A DNA stretch of 25,509 bases from the IMG/VR virus record IMGVR_UViG_3300049841_000067, positions 1-25,509 of that record. One strand, given 5' to 3'. Under the pieces are notes generated by a model. It was given only the letters and a program-made list of their open reading frames with translations, did not search any database and was not told the origin of the DNA. This DNA is from a virus. This document shows, piece after piece, positions 7,490 through 16,918 of this stretch (positions are counted from its first letter, which is position 1; each line of letters begins with the position of its first letter). Both the position numbers and the translations under genes were made by a program.

Positions 7490-7822
7490 ATGGCAAACTA
7501 CAAAGTAACTTTGACATCTGGAAAAGTCGTTGTAATGCGTGAGATGTCCGTGAAGCTCAAGAATGAGTGCATTACGTCGGCAGCGAATGCGCTTGGCAAG
7601 GACGCATCTGGCCCTATTTTCCAGGCTCGTCTGCAAGATGAAATGATGAAGACCCTTCTGGTGTCCGTGAATGGGAAGAACCCGAGCGGCGCTGAGAAGG
7701 AAGACCTGGACCAGCTCTTTACCATGGCCGAGTACACGCAGCTTGGCAAGGCGACGGGCGACATCATGGGAGTGGACGAGGAAAAAAAGCCGAAGATCGA
7801 ACTTATTACAGCGAGCGCATGA
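7490..7822 (+). CDS. Tail assembly chaperone, unshifted product (gpG / gpE-like)
   Basis: 110 aa, ATG at 7490. A short, mixed helical protein (MANYKVTLTSGKVVVMREMS...) located between tube and tape measure genes, the fixed place of tail assembly chaperones that coat the tape measure. Near its end lies a slippery heptamer that allows a longer product (see the frameshift entries). Lambda gpG/gpGT and P2 gpE/gpE+E' are made this way. Confidence 0.75.
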   Translation: MANYKVTLTSGKVVVMREMSVKLKNECITSAANALGKDASGPIFQARLQDEMMKTLLVSVNGKNPSGAEKEDLDQLFTMAEYTQLGKATGDIMGVDEEKKPKIELITASA

Positions 7823-7971
7823 CGTGGTTTAAGCAGCTCGCCTGGATTACGCGCTACACGAGCATGCGCCCGGAAGATCTGGAACGCATGCCGCTGAGGG
7901 ATTACCTGATGTTTGTTGAAGCGCTGGCGGACATCCTGACCAAAGAGTCAACTGTTACCGAAAAGGGGTAA
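7490..7971 (+). CDS. Tail assembly chaperone, -1 frameshift product (gpGT-like)
   Basis: Reading in frame from 7490 to the AAG codon at 7787-7789, then slipping back one base, gives the continuation AEDRTYYSERMTWFKQLAWI and so on to a TAA at 7969-7971, with no stop between. The fusion is 160 aa: 100 from the first frame and 60 from the second. The second part is coding-like, with Trp, Tyr and charged helices (RPEDLERMPLRDYLMFVEAL). The tape measure ATG follows six bases later. Alternatively the second frame could be translated separately from the ATG at 7819, which overlaps the first stop as ATGA, giving 50 aa. Confidence 0.75.
7783..7789 (+). other. Programmed -1 frameshift site A_AAA_AAG
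   Basis: The heptamer A_AAA_AAG is in the correct register with the upstream frame. This is the X_XXY_YYZ type of site and the same heptamer as in E. coli dnaX. GGGAG at 7768-7772 lies exactly 10 bases upstream, the arrangement in which a Shine-Dalgarno-like element stimulates slippage in dnaX. No convincing downstream stem was found by eye. Confidence 0.8.
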
Positions 7972-7977
7972 AAGGTT

Positions 7978-9819
7978 ATGTTCTCGCTAAACCCGGCAAC
8001 CCTGATCTTTGACTTCCGGTTTGATATCGCCGACGCGCTCATGCAAACCGATGCCTTAAACCATAGTGTTTCCCAGATTTCTGACTCTGCCATGCGCGCC
8101 GAGCAATCGATAATATCGCTCGGCGCTTCTGTTCTTACCTCGCTAGGTACTGTCCCAGGCACGATTGCTGGCATGTTCGGCGCTGCTGTGCAGGCGTCGG
8201 AGAAGTTCGAGCAATCCACACTCAGCTGGGCCAACCTCATTTCGGCCAACAAGGACGTGCTTAGTGGTCCGATCGGAACCCATGAGCAACGCTTGGTTGC
8301 GGCCCGCTCCATCATGCTAGACATCGCCCGCATAAGTCGGGAATTCGGACTACCCCAAAAAGATCTTAGCGACTTCTCGAAGATGATCAACGCGAACCTG
8401 ACCCGCAAGGGCTTGCAGGGAACAAACTTCGAGGTTGGTACAAATATGGCCCGGCAACTTCTGAAGTCAGCGCCAAACCTTGGCATTGACCCGATGCTTT
8501 CCATGGGTCAGCTCGTGCGCGCGATTCAGGGCGGGGCAAACATGGGTGATCCCCTTTTCCGCTCTCTGACATCCGACACCACGGCAATGCACAGATTCAG
8601 CAGGGCTGGCGGTACGGAGCTTTTCAATGCCCTGCCAGCAGCTCAGCGGGTGAAGCTCCTTAATGAGGCGCTTGGGCAGTTCGCTAAAGACAGTAGTGTG
8701 AATGAGGCGCGGTTTCGGTCGATGACCGGCCAGCTGCAGGTACTCAAAGACACCATGATTGGCTTTGATGGTGTTCTGCGTCCGCTCGGGGACCGGGTCA
8801 AGAAGCTGATACTTGAGGCTTTGGTGTTCATCAATGAATCGCTGACCACCGAAGGCCGGAAGATTGTGGCCAACTTTAACAAAATATTCTCAATGGTCGC
8901 AGGCAGCTCGCAGCAGGCGATTGTTAACCTTACCCAGGCCCAGCGGCTTGAAAAGACCTTGCAAGTCGGTAAGTCCGCTGTGACCTTTCTTGCTCACATG
9001 GCCCTTATCAGTGAAGGGCTCAAGCTGATAGCGCACTTCACTGGTGCGGAAGTCGGAGCCATGCGCCTGATCGGTGCGGCGCTTGGTGCTTTTGGTGCCA
9101 GTCTGCGGGTTGCATGGTCTTTTATTGGTCCAATCTTAGGCATGATGGCCCGCTTCGTCGCGCCGCTCATCATGCCGATTATCAGCGTCATCGTCAGCCA
9201 GATCCTGCTGCCCCTCGTGGTGCTCATGGGTGCGCTTTCGACGCTCGACAGGGCTGTCGGGTACGCGCGGGTTGCCGACCTTAAGGCCATGCCCAAGGTG
9301 CTCGCTGAACTGTCGGGCTGGGGCGCACGCTTTGCGCTCGCGTGGGAAGGTATCCTGCTGCCGTTCACGACCGGGATGGACATCATCGCCAAGGCGCTGG
9401 CCCCGCTGTTCCAGTTCACGACCTGGATGGACATAATAAGGACTCCAGTCGAGTGGCTTTTGACCGCGCTGGAGGCCGTTGCGGCTTTGATGGTGCATTT
9501 CACCGTCAGCCTCGAAACGCTCGGGGACCGGATGGGGGCCTGGATCTTCAACACCCACGATAAGCATGACGACTGGGGCGACGTGTTCAATAGGCTCTAC
9601 GAAGAGAAGATGAACAAGCTGCAGGAGCGCATGGACCGGGGAGAGATCACGCCTAAGCAGGAAGTCAACATAGGCCGCGTGACCATTGAAAACAAATTCC
9701 AGGAGAACATGCAGCCCGACCGGATCGCATTCACGATTAAAGAGCAGCTGGTAAAGCTCGCCAACAACGGCACACAGGCCAAGGGCATACCTCCAATTTA
9801 TCCCAGTTACGGGAGGTAA
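7978..9819 (+). CDS. Tail tape measure protein
   Basis: 613 aa, ATG at 7978, six bases after the frameshift-product stop. The N-terminal part is helical (MQTDALNHSVSQISDSAMRA). Hydrophobic segments lie in the second half (SFIGPILGMMARFVAPLIMP and LILPLVVL-like stretches around residues 375-420), typical of tape measure proteins, which line the tube and enter the inner membrane. At roughly 0.15 nm per residue the tail would be about 90 nm, short for this class; that is an estimate. No lytic transglycosylase domain is seen. Confidence 0.85.
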   Translation: MFSLNPATLIFDFRFDIADALMQTDALNHSVSQISDSAMRAEQSIISLGASVLTSLGTVPGTIAGMFGAAVQASEKFEQSTLSWANLISANKDVLSGPIGTHEQRLVAARSIMLDIARISREFGLPQKDLSDFSKMINANLTRKGLQGTNFEVGTNMARQLLKSAPNLGIDPMLSMGQLVRAIQGGANMGDPLFRSLTSDTTAMHRFSRAGGTELFNALPAAQRVKLLNEALGQFAKDSSVNEARFRSMTGQLQVLKDTMIGFDGVLRPLGDRVKKLILEALVFINESLTTEGRKIVANFNKIFSMVAGSSQQAIVNLTQAQRLEKTLQVGKSAVTFLAHMALISEGLKLIAHFTGAEVGAMRLIGAALGAFGASLRVAWSFIGPILGMMARFVAPLIMPIISVIVSQILLPLVVLMGALSTLDRAVGYARVADLKAMPKVLAELSGWGARFALAWEGILLPFTTGMDIIAKALAPLFQFTTWMDIIRTPVEWLLTALEAVAALMVHFTVSLETLGDRMGAWIFNTHDKHDDWGDVFNRLYEEKMNKLQERMDRGEITPKQEVNIGRVTIENKFQENMQPDRIAFTIKEQLVKLANNGTQAKGIPPIYPSYGR

Positions 9820-9826
9820 ATGACCC

Positions 9827-10978
9827 ATGATCCCGGAAATCATAACGTCAATCATGGGGCAGGGTTCATCCAACTCCATCAAGCGCGCTGACTTCGCGTT
9901 CTTCTCGATTGAGGAACAGATTGAAGCGGCGCGAAACCCTATCAAGCTGAAGCTTTTGGGGAACATGCTGCCGTTTATCCCCTTCCAGCTCGGCGGCGAA
10001 CAGAAACTTGTTGAGAAATATTACCCTGGAAACCCTGAGCCCAGCGTCCAGGTGATGGGCGCGCGGGAAGCGCCAGTCACCATCAAGGGGCGGCTCCAGG
10101 ATAAGCGTCAGCCGGTCGGCTCCGAGATCGCGTGGCGGGTCAAGGACGTGCTCGAAGACATCAGAAAGCGTGGGAACCTTGTGCGTATAAGCCTTGGGGA
10201 CCAGTGGATACGCTACGGCTTTCTGCAGACAACCAAGTTTCCGATGCGTGATAGAAATAACCTTGAGTATGAGCTTACTTTCTTTCTTGTGTCGGAGAAC
10301 AAGCCGCAGCAGAACCCTATCATCACCGATAAAAAGCAGATCCCGCGTGATGTCGGCGACGACCTGAAAAAAATCAACGCTTCGATGGCCAACAACCTCC
10401 TGAGCTACCCCGAGGGATACCCCAAGGATATCTTTGACCAAGTCAACGACATCGTCAATGGCGTAAGCAAGCAGGTGAAGCAGGTTACGGACGCGGTTGA
10501 CAACATCATCTCACTGGCTGAGAAGTCGTCAGCCGTCCTCAATCGCACGGTCGCGTTGCTCGCGTCGGCGCGTTCCTATGTTTACAAAAGCAGCCAGCGC
10601 CTTGGTATGATTGCCCTTGACGAGAAGGTTAGGGAGGGAACGCTAAAAGAGGCATTTGATTACGGTGGCGTAACGCTGTCCTACAAAGGCGTGAAATCCC
10701 AGAACCAGACCAGCGGCTATCGTTCTGTAACGGCGACTCTTGGCACGTTGCGGGAGATGTCTCAAGCCCAGGTCATGCTGCAAAGCCTTAGCGATGACAT
10801 CATTGCTTATATCAACTCGATTTCCAACATCCGTCACCGGGTCAAGGATGGCGAAACGCTCCAGACCATAGCTGTCAAGTATTACGGCACAGCCGACCAG
10901 TGGGAGAAGATCTATACCCACAATAAGCTGACCAGCTCAATACTCGTCACCGGGACCGTGCTGGAGATTCCAAAATGA
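9827..10978 (+). CDS. Tail/baseplate hub-associated protein with C-terminal LysM domain
   Basis: 383 aa, ATG at 9827. The last 48 residues, RHRVKDGETLQTIAVKYYGT followed by ADQWEKIYTHNKL and ending VLEIPK, form a LysM domain, which in phage tails often serves as a structural or peptidoglycan-contacting module (T4 gp53-like and XkdP-like proteins). The N-terminal half contains VTIKGRLQDKRQPVGSEIAW, like DNA circularisation/Mu gpN-type tail proteins. Its place between tape measure and gpD-like hub supports a distal-tube/baseplate connector role. The stop overlaps the next ATG (ATGA). Confidence 0.75.
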   Translation: MIPEIITSIMGQGSSNSIKRADFAFFSIEEQIEAARNPIKLKLLGNMLPFIPFQLGGEQKLVEKYYPGNPEPSVQVMGAREAPVTIKGRLQDKRQPVGSEIAWRVKDVLEDIRKRGNLVRISLGDQWIRYGFLQTTKFPMRDRNNLEYELTFFLVSENKPQQNPIITDKKQIPRDVGDDLKKINASMANNLLSYPEGYPKDIFDQVNDIVNGVSKQVKQVTDAVDNIISLAEKSSAVLNRTVALLASARSYVYKSSQRLGMIALDEKVREGTLKEAFDYGGVTLSYKGVKSQNQTSGYRSVTATLGTLREMSQAQVMLQSLSDDIIAYINSISNIRHRVKDGETLQTIAVKYYGTADQWEKIYTHNKLTSSILVTGTVLEIPK

Positions 10979-12381
10979 GCACGTTTTACCCGCAAATGGT
11001 GATGGTCCTGTCAGTTCTCTGGGAGGACTATAAGCGCGGCTCCGCATCCAAGAGCCAAGCTGGCAACTACACCATAGCGCTGGTGCCTGAGTCGGTGTCG
11101 GTGAAAATCAACGACTATCGCACCGCCGACACGTTCAACTGTGAGCTGGATTACAAAAACTTTCCCTTTGACCCGCGAAGTATTCGCAGCATACAAGTCA
11201 CGGTTCACGTTGAAGACGCGCGCCGAATCCTGGACTGGCCAGACGCTGTGCAGCCGAAGCCAGAGACAACGATATTTGCCGGCTTCGCGGATGAGACGAC
11301 CATAGACCTGGACGAGGATAACCGCAAGGTTTCCTTTTCCGGTCGTGATCTGACTTCCATTCTGATCGATACCCGCTGGGATGGGACGCTGGTCGATGTC
11401 CAAAACGTCACGCTGGACGTTGTTATCAAGCGCATCCTGGGTAAGCTCGACGCTACCAAGGGGCTCAAGGTTTCGTTCCGCATCCGGGGCAAGATGCCGA
11501 CCCTGGCTCAGATCCCTGGCGGCTACGGCGACCCCGCTGCTGGCCCTGATGGCGAGCTTCGCAACAAGCGCAGCGCCCGACCCAATGAAAGCTACTGGGA
11601 CGTGATCCAGGATCTTATCACGCGCGCCGGTCTGATCGGTTATATCGAGATTGATACTCTCGTGATCACCGACCCCAACGCCTTGTACGACCGCAAGGAC
11701 GCCAAGCAATTCATCTATGGGCGGAACCTTACCAGCCTGCAAATGAAAAGGAAGATTGGGCGCGTCAAGGATATCAACTTAAAGCTGACTTCGATGAATC
11801 CCAGGCTGGCTGAGCCTGTCATCACCTGCCACATTCCGCGCGATGCAACCCCTGCCTTTAAAAAGCGCATGAAGGTACCAGACGGCGACATTATGATTGA
11901 GCGTATCCGTCCAGACGGCACCAAGGAAGAGAAACCGGAGCCAGCGCCGTTTCTGGCCTTCAATATTCCGCGCGCCCCGAGCAGGCAACGCCTCATCGAG
12001 ATTGGGGAAAACATCTTCGAGGAGATGAGCCGCCAGCAGATAGAGGGTCAGATAAAAACCGGGGAAATGATGGGCCGCAACCTGCAGGGCGTGGAATTCG
12101 ACCTGACAAAAATGCGAATAGGGACGCCCATCGACATCAAGATAGACAACTCTGACCTTGTTGGTATGCGTGAGATCGATTCGGAAACCGAGCGGGAGCA
12201 CTACTTGCGCGAGCGCGGATACACGGCGGAAGTCGCCAAGTATTTCGCCAAGACGTTTACTGGCTTCGGCTCTCCGTTCTACACCAAGGGCGTGGAAATG
12301 GCTATGGGCGCTGACGACGGATTCAGCCTTACCATCGAGTACGTGAACTTTATCGAGCTTAAAGAGGACTTGATAAAATGA
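10975..12381 (+). CDS. Baseplate hub protein (gpD / T4 gp27-like)
   Basis: 468 aa, ATG at 10975 overlapping the previous stop as ATGA. It contains SVSVKINDYRTADTFNCELD followed by YKNFPFDP, FSGRDLTSILIDTR and YIEIDTLVITDPNALYDRKD, the order of motifs in late control protein D and Mu gp44-like hubs: 'n.y..adtf.v.l', then 'v.G.D....L'. The C-terminal part (MGADDGFSLTIEYVNF) fits too. Hub trimers form the end of the tube above the spike. Confidence 0.82.
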   Translation: MSTFYPQMVMVLSVLWEDYKRGSASKSQAGNYTIALVPESVSVKINDYRTADTFNCELDYKNFPFDPRSIRSIQVTVHVEDARRILDWPDAVQPKPETTIFAGFADETTIDLDEDNRKVSFSGRDLTSILIDTRWDGTLVDVQNVTLDVVIKRILGKLDATKGLKVSFRIRGKMPTLAQIPGGYGDPAAGPDGELRNKRSARPNESYWDVIQDLITRAGLIGYIEIDTLVITDPNALYDRKDAKQFIYGRNLTSLQMKRKIGRVKDINLKLTSMNPRLAEPVITCHIPRDATPAFKKRMKVPDGDIMIERIRPDGTKEEKPEPAPFLAFNIPRAPSRQRLIEIGENIFEEMSRQQIEGQIKTGEMMGRNLQGVEFDLTKMRIGTPIDIKIDNSDLVGMREIDSETEREHYLRERGYTAEVAKYFAKTFTGFGSPFYTKGVEMAMGADDGFSLTIEYVNFIELKEDLIK

Positions 12382-13100
12382 TCGAAGAACTTAGATACCT
12401 TCTGAAAAGTGACCCTGGCCTTTATCTGGCCCAGGTTACAGAGGTATCTGACCTCGATCAGGAGAAATCAGAATACCTTGCAAAGCTCAAGCTTTTGCCG
12501 GATCGCGGCGAGTTCGTAGCGCCGCAAGCCTTTGGTGATGAGAAGCTCCAGGTTGGTGACGTGGTATTCCTGGCAATCCCTGCTGATGAACCGGAATATG
12601 CTTATGTCATGTTCGTCATACCAAACACGGCGAACACCCTGCACGCCAGAACTGATGTCGGGGGCCGCGTTCTGAAGTCGCGCCCAGGCAAGAAGCTGCA
12701 TCTTGTCTCAGATACTAAAATCACGATCGGCAAGGGTATGGATACCGAGGAAGCTGAGCCTCTGTTGCTCGGGGCCGTTACCCACAGCTATTTCGGGACC
12801 ATAGTAACCCGTATTCTCGCGGCCTGCGATCAGGTCAAGGCTGCAGCCGATCAAGTCAAGGCCGTGGCCGACGCGCTGAAGACCGGCCCGATAGCTGATA
12901 CCTGCGCGCCCGGTAGCCCTGTAGCTCCAGGCGCTGCGATTATTACCGCGATGGGTGCGGCATCACTGGCCGCTACCAATATCGGGACCGCTATCACAGA
13001 TTTGAAAAGTAGCATCAACTCCGACAAGTCAACTTATCTGGACGACGCGAACACCAACATCAAAAGCCAGATAGCTTTTACCGAGCGAGGGGGTAGCTGA
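12378..13100 (+). CDS. Baseplate spike / central puncturing protein (gpV / gp45-like)
   Basis: 240 aa, start overlapping the previous stop (ATGA). The N-terminal half looks like an OB-fold followed by beta repeats: LYLAQVTEVSDLD, QVGDVVFLAIPADEP, YVMFVIPNTANTLHA. A beta segment (GKKLHLVSDTKITIGKG) leads to a helical C-terminal half with AADQVKAVADAL and a Gly/Ala-rich part. Size and place between hub and gp25-like genes indicate the membrane-piercing spike. I do not see a His-rich, iron-binding tip, so the tip may be another protein or unusual. Confidence 0.65.
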   Translation: MIEELRYLLKSDPGLYLAQVTEVSDLDQEKSEYLAKLKLLPDRGEFVAPQAFGDEKLQVGDVVFLAIPADEPEYAYVMFVIPNTANTLHARTDVGGRVLKSRPGKKLHLVSDTKITIGKGMDTEEAEPLLLGAVTHSYFGTIVTRILAACDQVKAAADQVKAVADALKTGPIADTCAPGSPVAPGAAIITAMGAASLAATNIGTAITDLKSSINSDKSTYLDDANTNIKSQIAFTERGGS

Positions 13101-13474
13101 TGGCTGACTATGGCCGCGATATCGCATACGCACACACGACGACGACCGGCGACCTGCCGACGATCGAGGGTGAGGAAAATCTAAGCGCAGCCCTTTTGCG
13201 GCGCTGGTTTACGGACCCAGGAACCTTTGTTTATCGGCCTGATTATGGCGGCGGGGTGTTGAGTTTTCGTAACCTGCCGATGACGATTGAGAACCAACGC
13301 AAGATTGCATCGCGGATTGAGCAGCAATCGATGCAGGACGCGCGGGTCGAGGGCGTCCGCTCCATCCAGTTCACAATCGATGACCCAGAGCCCAGCATGA
13401 TCAAGGTAACGGTCAAGATCAAGCCGGTTGGACAGAACGAAATAACCGTAGAATTCGACGACCTGGGAGGCTAA
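13100..13474 (+). CDS. Baseplate wedge protein, gp25/gpW-like
   Basis: 124 aa, start overlapping the previous stop as TGATG. The sequence ENLSAALLRRWFTDPGTFVY and RPDYGGGVLSFRNLPMTIEN matches the gp25-like family ('..L.qal..rL.T.pGs.....YG..l.......'), and QQSMQDARVEGVRSIQFTID completes the pattern. This wedge component initiates sheath assembly. Confidence 0.85.
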   Translation: MADYGRDIAYAHTTTTGDLPTIEGEENLSAALLRRWFTDPGTFVYRPDYGGGVLSFRNLPMTIENQRKIASRIEQQSMQDARVEGVRSIQFTIDDPEPSMIKVTVKIKPVGQNEITVEFDDLGG

Positions 13475-13478
13475 ATAG

Positions 13479-14648
13479 ATGGCTGCACCGCTCCTTACAA
13501 AAGAACAGCTATATGCGATCTATAAGGCCGCCGTTCAGGGTGCTGACCCAGCCAACGACAAGCTCACGGACTGGTCGGCTGGATCCATCAACGACATGCT
13601 TGCGGGCGCTTCGGCCTGCGTCGGCACCGAATTGCAGTTCTACATTGCCAACGGATTCAGTAAAACACTGATCGCCAACACCGAAGCCGAAGAGATGGAC
13701 GAGCTGGTCGTGGACCACTACGGCGAGGAGTTCGCCAGGACCGGCGACGTTCCAGCAGTCGGGATTGTGAAAGTCACGCGCACTGTAACCACAGCGGCGG
13801 AAACCCTGGACGCCGGTACTGTCGTGCAAACGGACACACCCACCGGGGGCTCGCCGATCACCTTCACAACTGATATCGACCTCGACTTTGTGATCGGTCA
13901 GGCAGTCGGGTATGTGGCCATTACCGCTGAGAACGCAGGTACGGCCGGCAATATCGAAGATGGTGATATTACTACGATTAGCCCCGCAATCACCGGCTGG
14001 AGCGTGACCAACGAGGAGCCGACAGCGGGCGGCGCACAGCGACTCACTGACAGCGAATATCAGGACTTTGTTGGCGACAAGATCAGTGAAGCGCGCGGTG
14101 CAACCGATAGCGGAATCGAGGCCAAGCTTCGTGGCGTTCCCGGTATCGTCAACGCTACCGTACACACTCGTTTCCAGGCCGTCAAGAATTGGAACATTGC
14201 AAGCGGCGCAGTCGAAGGAGCGGCTTATACTGTCGTTCGCTCCATCTGTTATATCGCCGACGCCAACGGTACAGCCAACCCGGCTTTGGTGGCCAAGGCT
14301 GAGGAAGCTTTGGCTGGCGAGAAGGCTGCGGGTGCAAATATCGATATCATCGCGGCAAGCGCTCAGTCGATGGATTGGACCGCATCCTATACCCTGAACG
14401 GTGCAGGGCCTAACTTCGGCTCGTTGTCGGTGGATTCATCGCCGATCAAGCAAACGATGCGCGATTATATCGACAATCTTGGGATCGGTGACGACTTCTC
14501 CCGGTCGTCAGCCAATGCCTATGTGCTCAGCGTTTGGGGGCCATCAGGCAGTAACGACATCTCCGCTTTTACGACTTCGGTCCCAAGCGGGGATGTCTCC
14601 ACTGGTGAGAATGTCAAGCTGGTGGCTGGCGTGATGGGGTTTGTATGA
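13479..14648 (+). CDS. Baseplate J-like protein (gp47 / T4 gp6-like wedge)
   Basis: 389 aa, ATG at 13479 with CTGGGAGG before it. It contains VAAEETL-type and 'AGTAGNIEDGDITTISPAI' segments, EEPTAGGAQRLTDSEYQDFV and KLRGVPGIVNATVHT, the signature series of baseplate J proteins ('AG..GN......i......gi..V.N..a..GG...E.d...R.R'). Directly follows the gp25-like gene, the standard order in Mu- and P2-like baseplates. Confidence 0.85.
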   Translation: MAAPLLTKEQLYAIYKAAVQGADPANDKLTDWSAGSINDMLAGASACVGTELQFYIANGFSKTLIANTEAEEMDELVVDHYGEEFARTGDVPAVGIVKVTRTVTTAAETLDAGTVVQTDTPTGGSPITFTTDIDLDFVIGQAVGYVAITAENAGTAGNIEDGDITTISPAITGWSVTNEEPTAGGAQRLTDSEYQDFVGDKISEARGATDSGIEAKLRGVPGIVNATVHTRFQAVKNWNIASGAVEGAAYTVVRSICYIADANGTANPALVAKAEEALAGEKAAGANIDIIAASAQSMDWTASYTLNGAGPNFGSLSVDSSPIKQTMRDYIDNLGIGDDFSRSSANAYVLSVWGPSGSNDISAFTTSVPSGDVSTGENVKLVAGVMGFV

Positions 14649-15286
14649 CGCTTCATAAAACACCGCTGACGGTTCAGCAATGGCTTGCGAAGGTCAACGC
14701 AACACTTCCCGGATGGTGGCTGGAAGACGCTGACCATAGCATCCTGCGTAGTCACATGATCGGCATGGCTGCAGTGATGCAGGCTCTTGAAGAAAATTTG
14801 TGCCAACACCTTGACGAAACGTACCTTACCCTTTGCGGTGACGACACTATAGACGTTTACGCCGCAGAGAGGCTGGTTCCAGAACTCGGGTACACAGGTG
14901 ATGCTCGCAATGATCAGGTGCGCGAGATCCGCAGCCGCATGCACCTGGAAGGCATCCGCGAGCGCGTGTCTCTCCTCCTCGATGATCCAACTGTCAATGT
15001 GATAAACGGCTACCCAACCGAGCCATGCGTGATGATTGACGCTGACTATGATGACAATGAGGAGGACATCCTTGATTGGTCGGCGCTGACGAACTTTTTT
15101 AGCGTGATTGTTGGTCAGCAGATTCTTTCGGCTGATTCCTATGTAGATCGCGCCCAGTACGTTGACCGCGATGTCTTCGCCGGCTCGACTGACCATGGCG
15201 TCAGTCCTGTCACAGAGAACATTAAAAAGGTCGTGGATCATTACAAAGGGTCTGGATTTCTTTATCGAATCTTCCAAAGGGGCTGA
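14645..15286 (+). CDS. Baseplate/tail protein, gpI-like
   Basis: 213 aa, start overlapping the previous stop (ATGA). The position after baseplate J is where gpI (P2) or gp48 (Mu) is found. The N-terminal LPGWWLEDADHSILRSHMIG followed by AAVMQALEENLCQHLDETYL fits these proteins, which begin with a helical region that packs on the wedge. The middle carries a long acidic stretch (DADYDDNEEDILDW). The assignment is mainly by gene order. Confidence 0.6.
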   Translation: MTLHKTPLTVQQWLAKVNATLPGWWLEDADHSILRSHMIGMAAVMQALEENLCQHLDETYLTLCGDDTIDVYAAERLVPELGYTGDARNDQVREIRSRMHLEGIRERVSLLLDDPTVNVINGYPTEPCVMIDADYDDNEEDILDWSALTNFFSVIVGQQILSADSYVDRAQYVDRDVFAGSTDHGVSPVTENIKKVVDHYKGSGFLYRIFQRG

Positions 15287-15291
15287 TACTT

Positions 15292-16908
15292 ATGAGTCGC
15301 CAAACATGGATCGAAGGTCAGGTAGTTACCTCTGATGATTTAAATAACCTCACGCTTGGCGTTGAGCAGACATTGCTTGAGCAGGTTCTACAGAACGTCC
15401 TCCAAGGTCATGAGGGCTTTGTTGTTGATGCCTTCAAGGTTATGCGTGCCTCTGCAACGACCTTCACCGTTACGGGCGGTCTTGGTCTTTATAAGGACAC
15501 GACGCAGACAACGCCAGAGTCAAAGTATCGACTCATGCACAACACCACGCCCAGTACGATATACACGATCACGACGCCACACGCTACGCTGTCGCGTCTT
15601 GACATCGTACAGGTTCGTTTCAAGATCGAGAACGAGGCGAGCGCAACCCGTGATGTCAAAGACGGGCTCGGAACCGTGGCCCCGCAATCGGTTGTTATTC
15701 GCAAGAAATGGACGTTTGACCTCCAGATAAAGGACGGGGTTGCGTCTGGCTCGCCAGTAGCGCCGTCGCCTGACGCCGGTTGGGTCAAAATCACGACCAT
15801 ATCGGTGAGCCCTGGCGCTACTGGCATTCTGAACCAAGCAGCATGTGCTGATAACAGGACTGTTCTGTACCTGTTCGATGAAGTGGCTGCGGCCATCGCT
15901 GCAGAGATCGCCGCGCGGACGGCGGCTGTATCGGCTTTGGACGCCCGTTTGCTGGTCCTTGAGACATCGACAGGCAACTATACTCAGGATCTTTGGCAGT
16001 GGGAATTGGGCTCTGAGAACGTGGATACGGTCGCAGCATCCACCAACGACCTTGTATGGACCAAGGCTTTTGGGGCCACGACCACATGGGCGACCGCCTT
16101 ACCTGCGGCCAGCACTGGCAGTCGCTATTGGGAACTAATGTGGATGTTTCAACGTAAGATAGCCCTGAAAATCATAGACGGGGCTGGTGCTGTGTGGTTG
16201 ATCGTGCCGCGATCCCCTCTGGCGTCCTATGATACCTATGTGAATGTCGGCGGAACTGTTGGTACCGCAAACTATACCTTCACCCTCCTGGCTACTGGTA
16301 TCGGCACAGTCTACGACGTTTACAAAAACGGCACGTCAATGGCCAACTTCTCAACCTTTACTTCCTTGTCCTCTGGATCTATGAACACGTCGAGCTTTCG
16401 CGCTGTGCTTTTCGGCACCAAGGCCCCGGCTGCTGGCTGGTCATCCGTCAACGGTGTTGCGCTGTTTCCTGAGTACCCCAAGAAAAAATGGTTTCGTTTC
16501 ATCCTTGGGACTGCTGCCGGTGCTGGTCCTGGGTCTTCAGAAGTGTTTGGTGTGAACCACCAATTTACTTATGGTCGGCGCTATCGGGTTACGCTGCAGA
16601 ACGTGAACTTTACGCAAACAGGGTCAAACACGGAGTTTGCGCTGTGGTTCTCCAATCACCCTACAGCGCTTTCTGTCGCTAACCAGATTTATAACAACAC
16701 TACCGCCGTTCTCGGCTCTGGCCTTGGGATACGGGTGGACGCGTGTTTTAACTTTACGGCAATGGGGAACGGTATCGTGTTCCAAATGAACCGAACGATA
16801 CCCTTTTTCTCGCTCAATTATAGCGGTTTGAATACCGGGTCATATGCCCTCAGCTTCTTCAAGTCTGAGGGTCGAGCGTATCCAATGTTGATTGTTGAAG
16901 AGTTGTAA
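15292..16908 (+). CDS. Tail fibre / baseplate-fibre connector protein
   Basis: 538 aa, ATG at 15292. The N-terminus ([20 protein letters not shown]) is typical of fibre proteins that attach to the baseplate ('...w..g.vv...dlN...'). The central part has a helical stretch with [20 protein letters not shown] at about residues 195-220, likely a short coiled coil, and the C-terminal 300 residues are beta-rich with many Ser, Thr, Tyr and Gly, as in receptor-binding parts. Exact receptor role cannot be read from the sequence. Confidence 0.65.
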   Translation: MSRQTWIEGQVVTSDDLNNLTLGVEQTLLEQVLQNVLQGHEGFVVDAFKVMRASATTFTVTGGLGLYKDTTQTTPESKYRLMHNTTPSTIYTITTPHATLSRLDIVQVRFKIENEASATRDVKDGLGTVAPQSVVIRKKWTFDLQIKDGVASGSPVAPSPDAGWVKITTISVSPGATGILNQAACADNRTVLYLFDEVAAAIAAEIAARTAAVSALDARLLVLETSTGNYTQDLWQWELGSENVDTVAASTNDLVWTKAFGATTTWATALPAASTGSRYWELMWMFQRKIALKIIDGAGAVWLIVPRSPLASYDTYVNVGGTVGTANYTFTLLATGIGTVYDVYKNGTSMANFSTFTSLSSGSMNTSSFRAVLFGTKAPAAGWSSVNGVALFPEYPKKKWFRFILGTAAGAGPGSSEVFGVNHQFTYGRRYRVTLQNVNFTQTGSNTEFALWFSNHPTALSVANQIYNNTTAVLGSGLGIRVDACFNFTAMGNGIVFQMNRTIPFFSLNYSGLNTGSYALSFFKSEGRAYPMLIVEEL

Positions 16909-16918
16909 GAGGTGAGCC

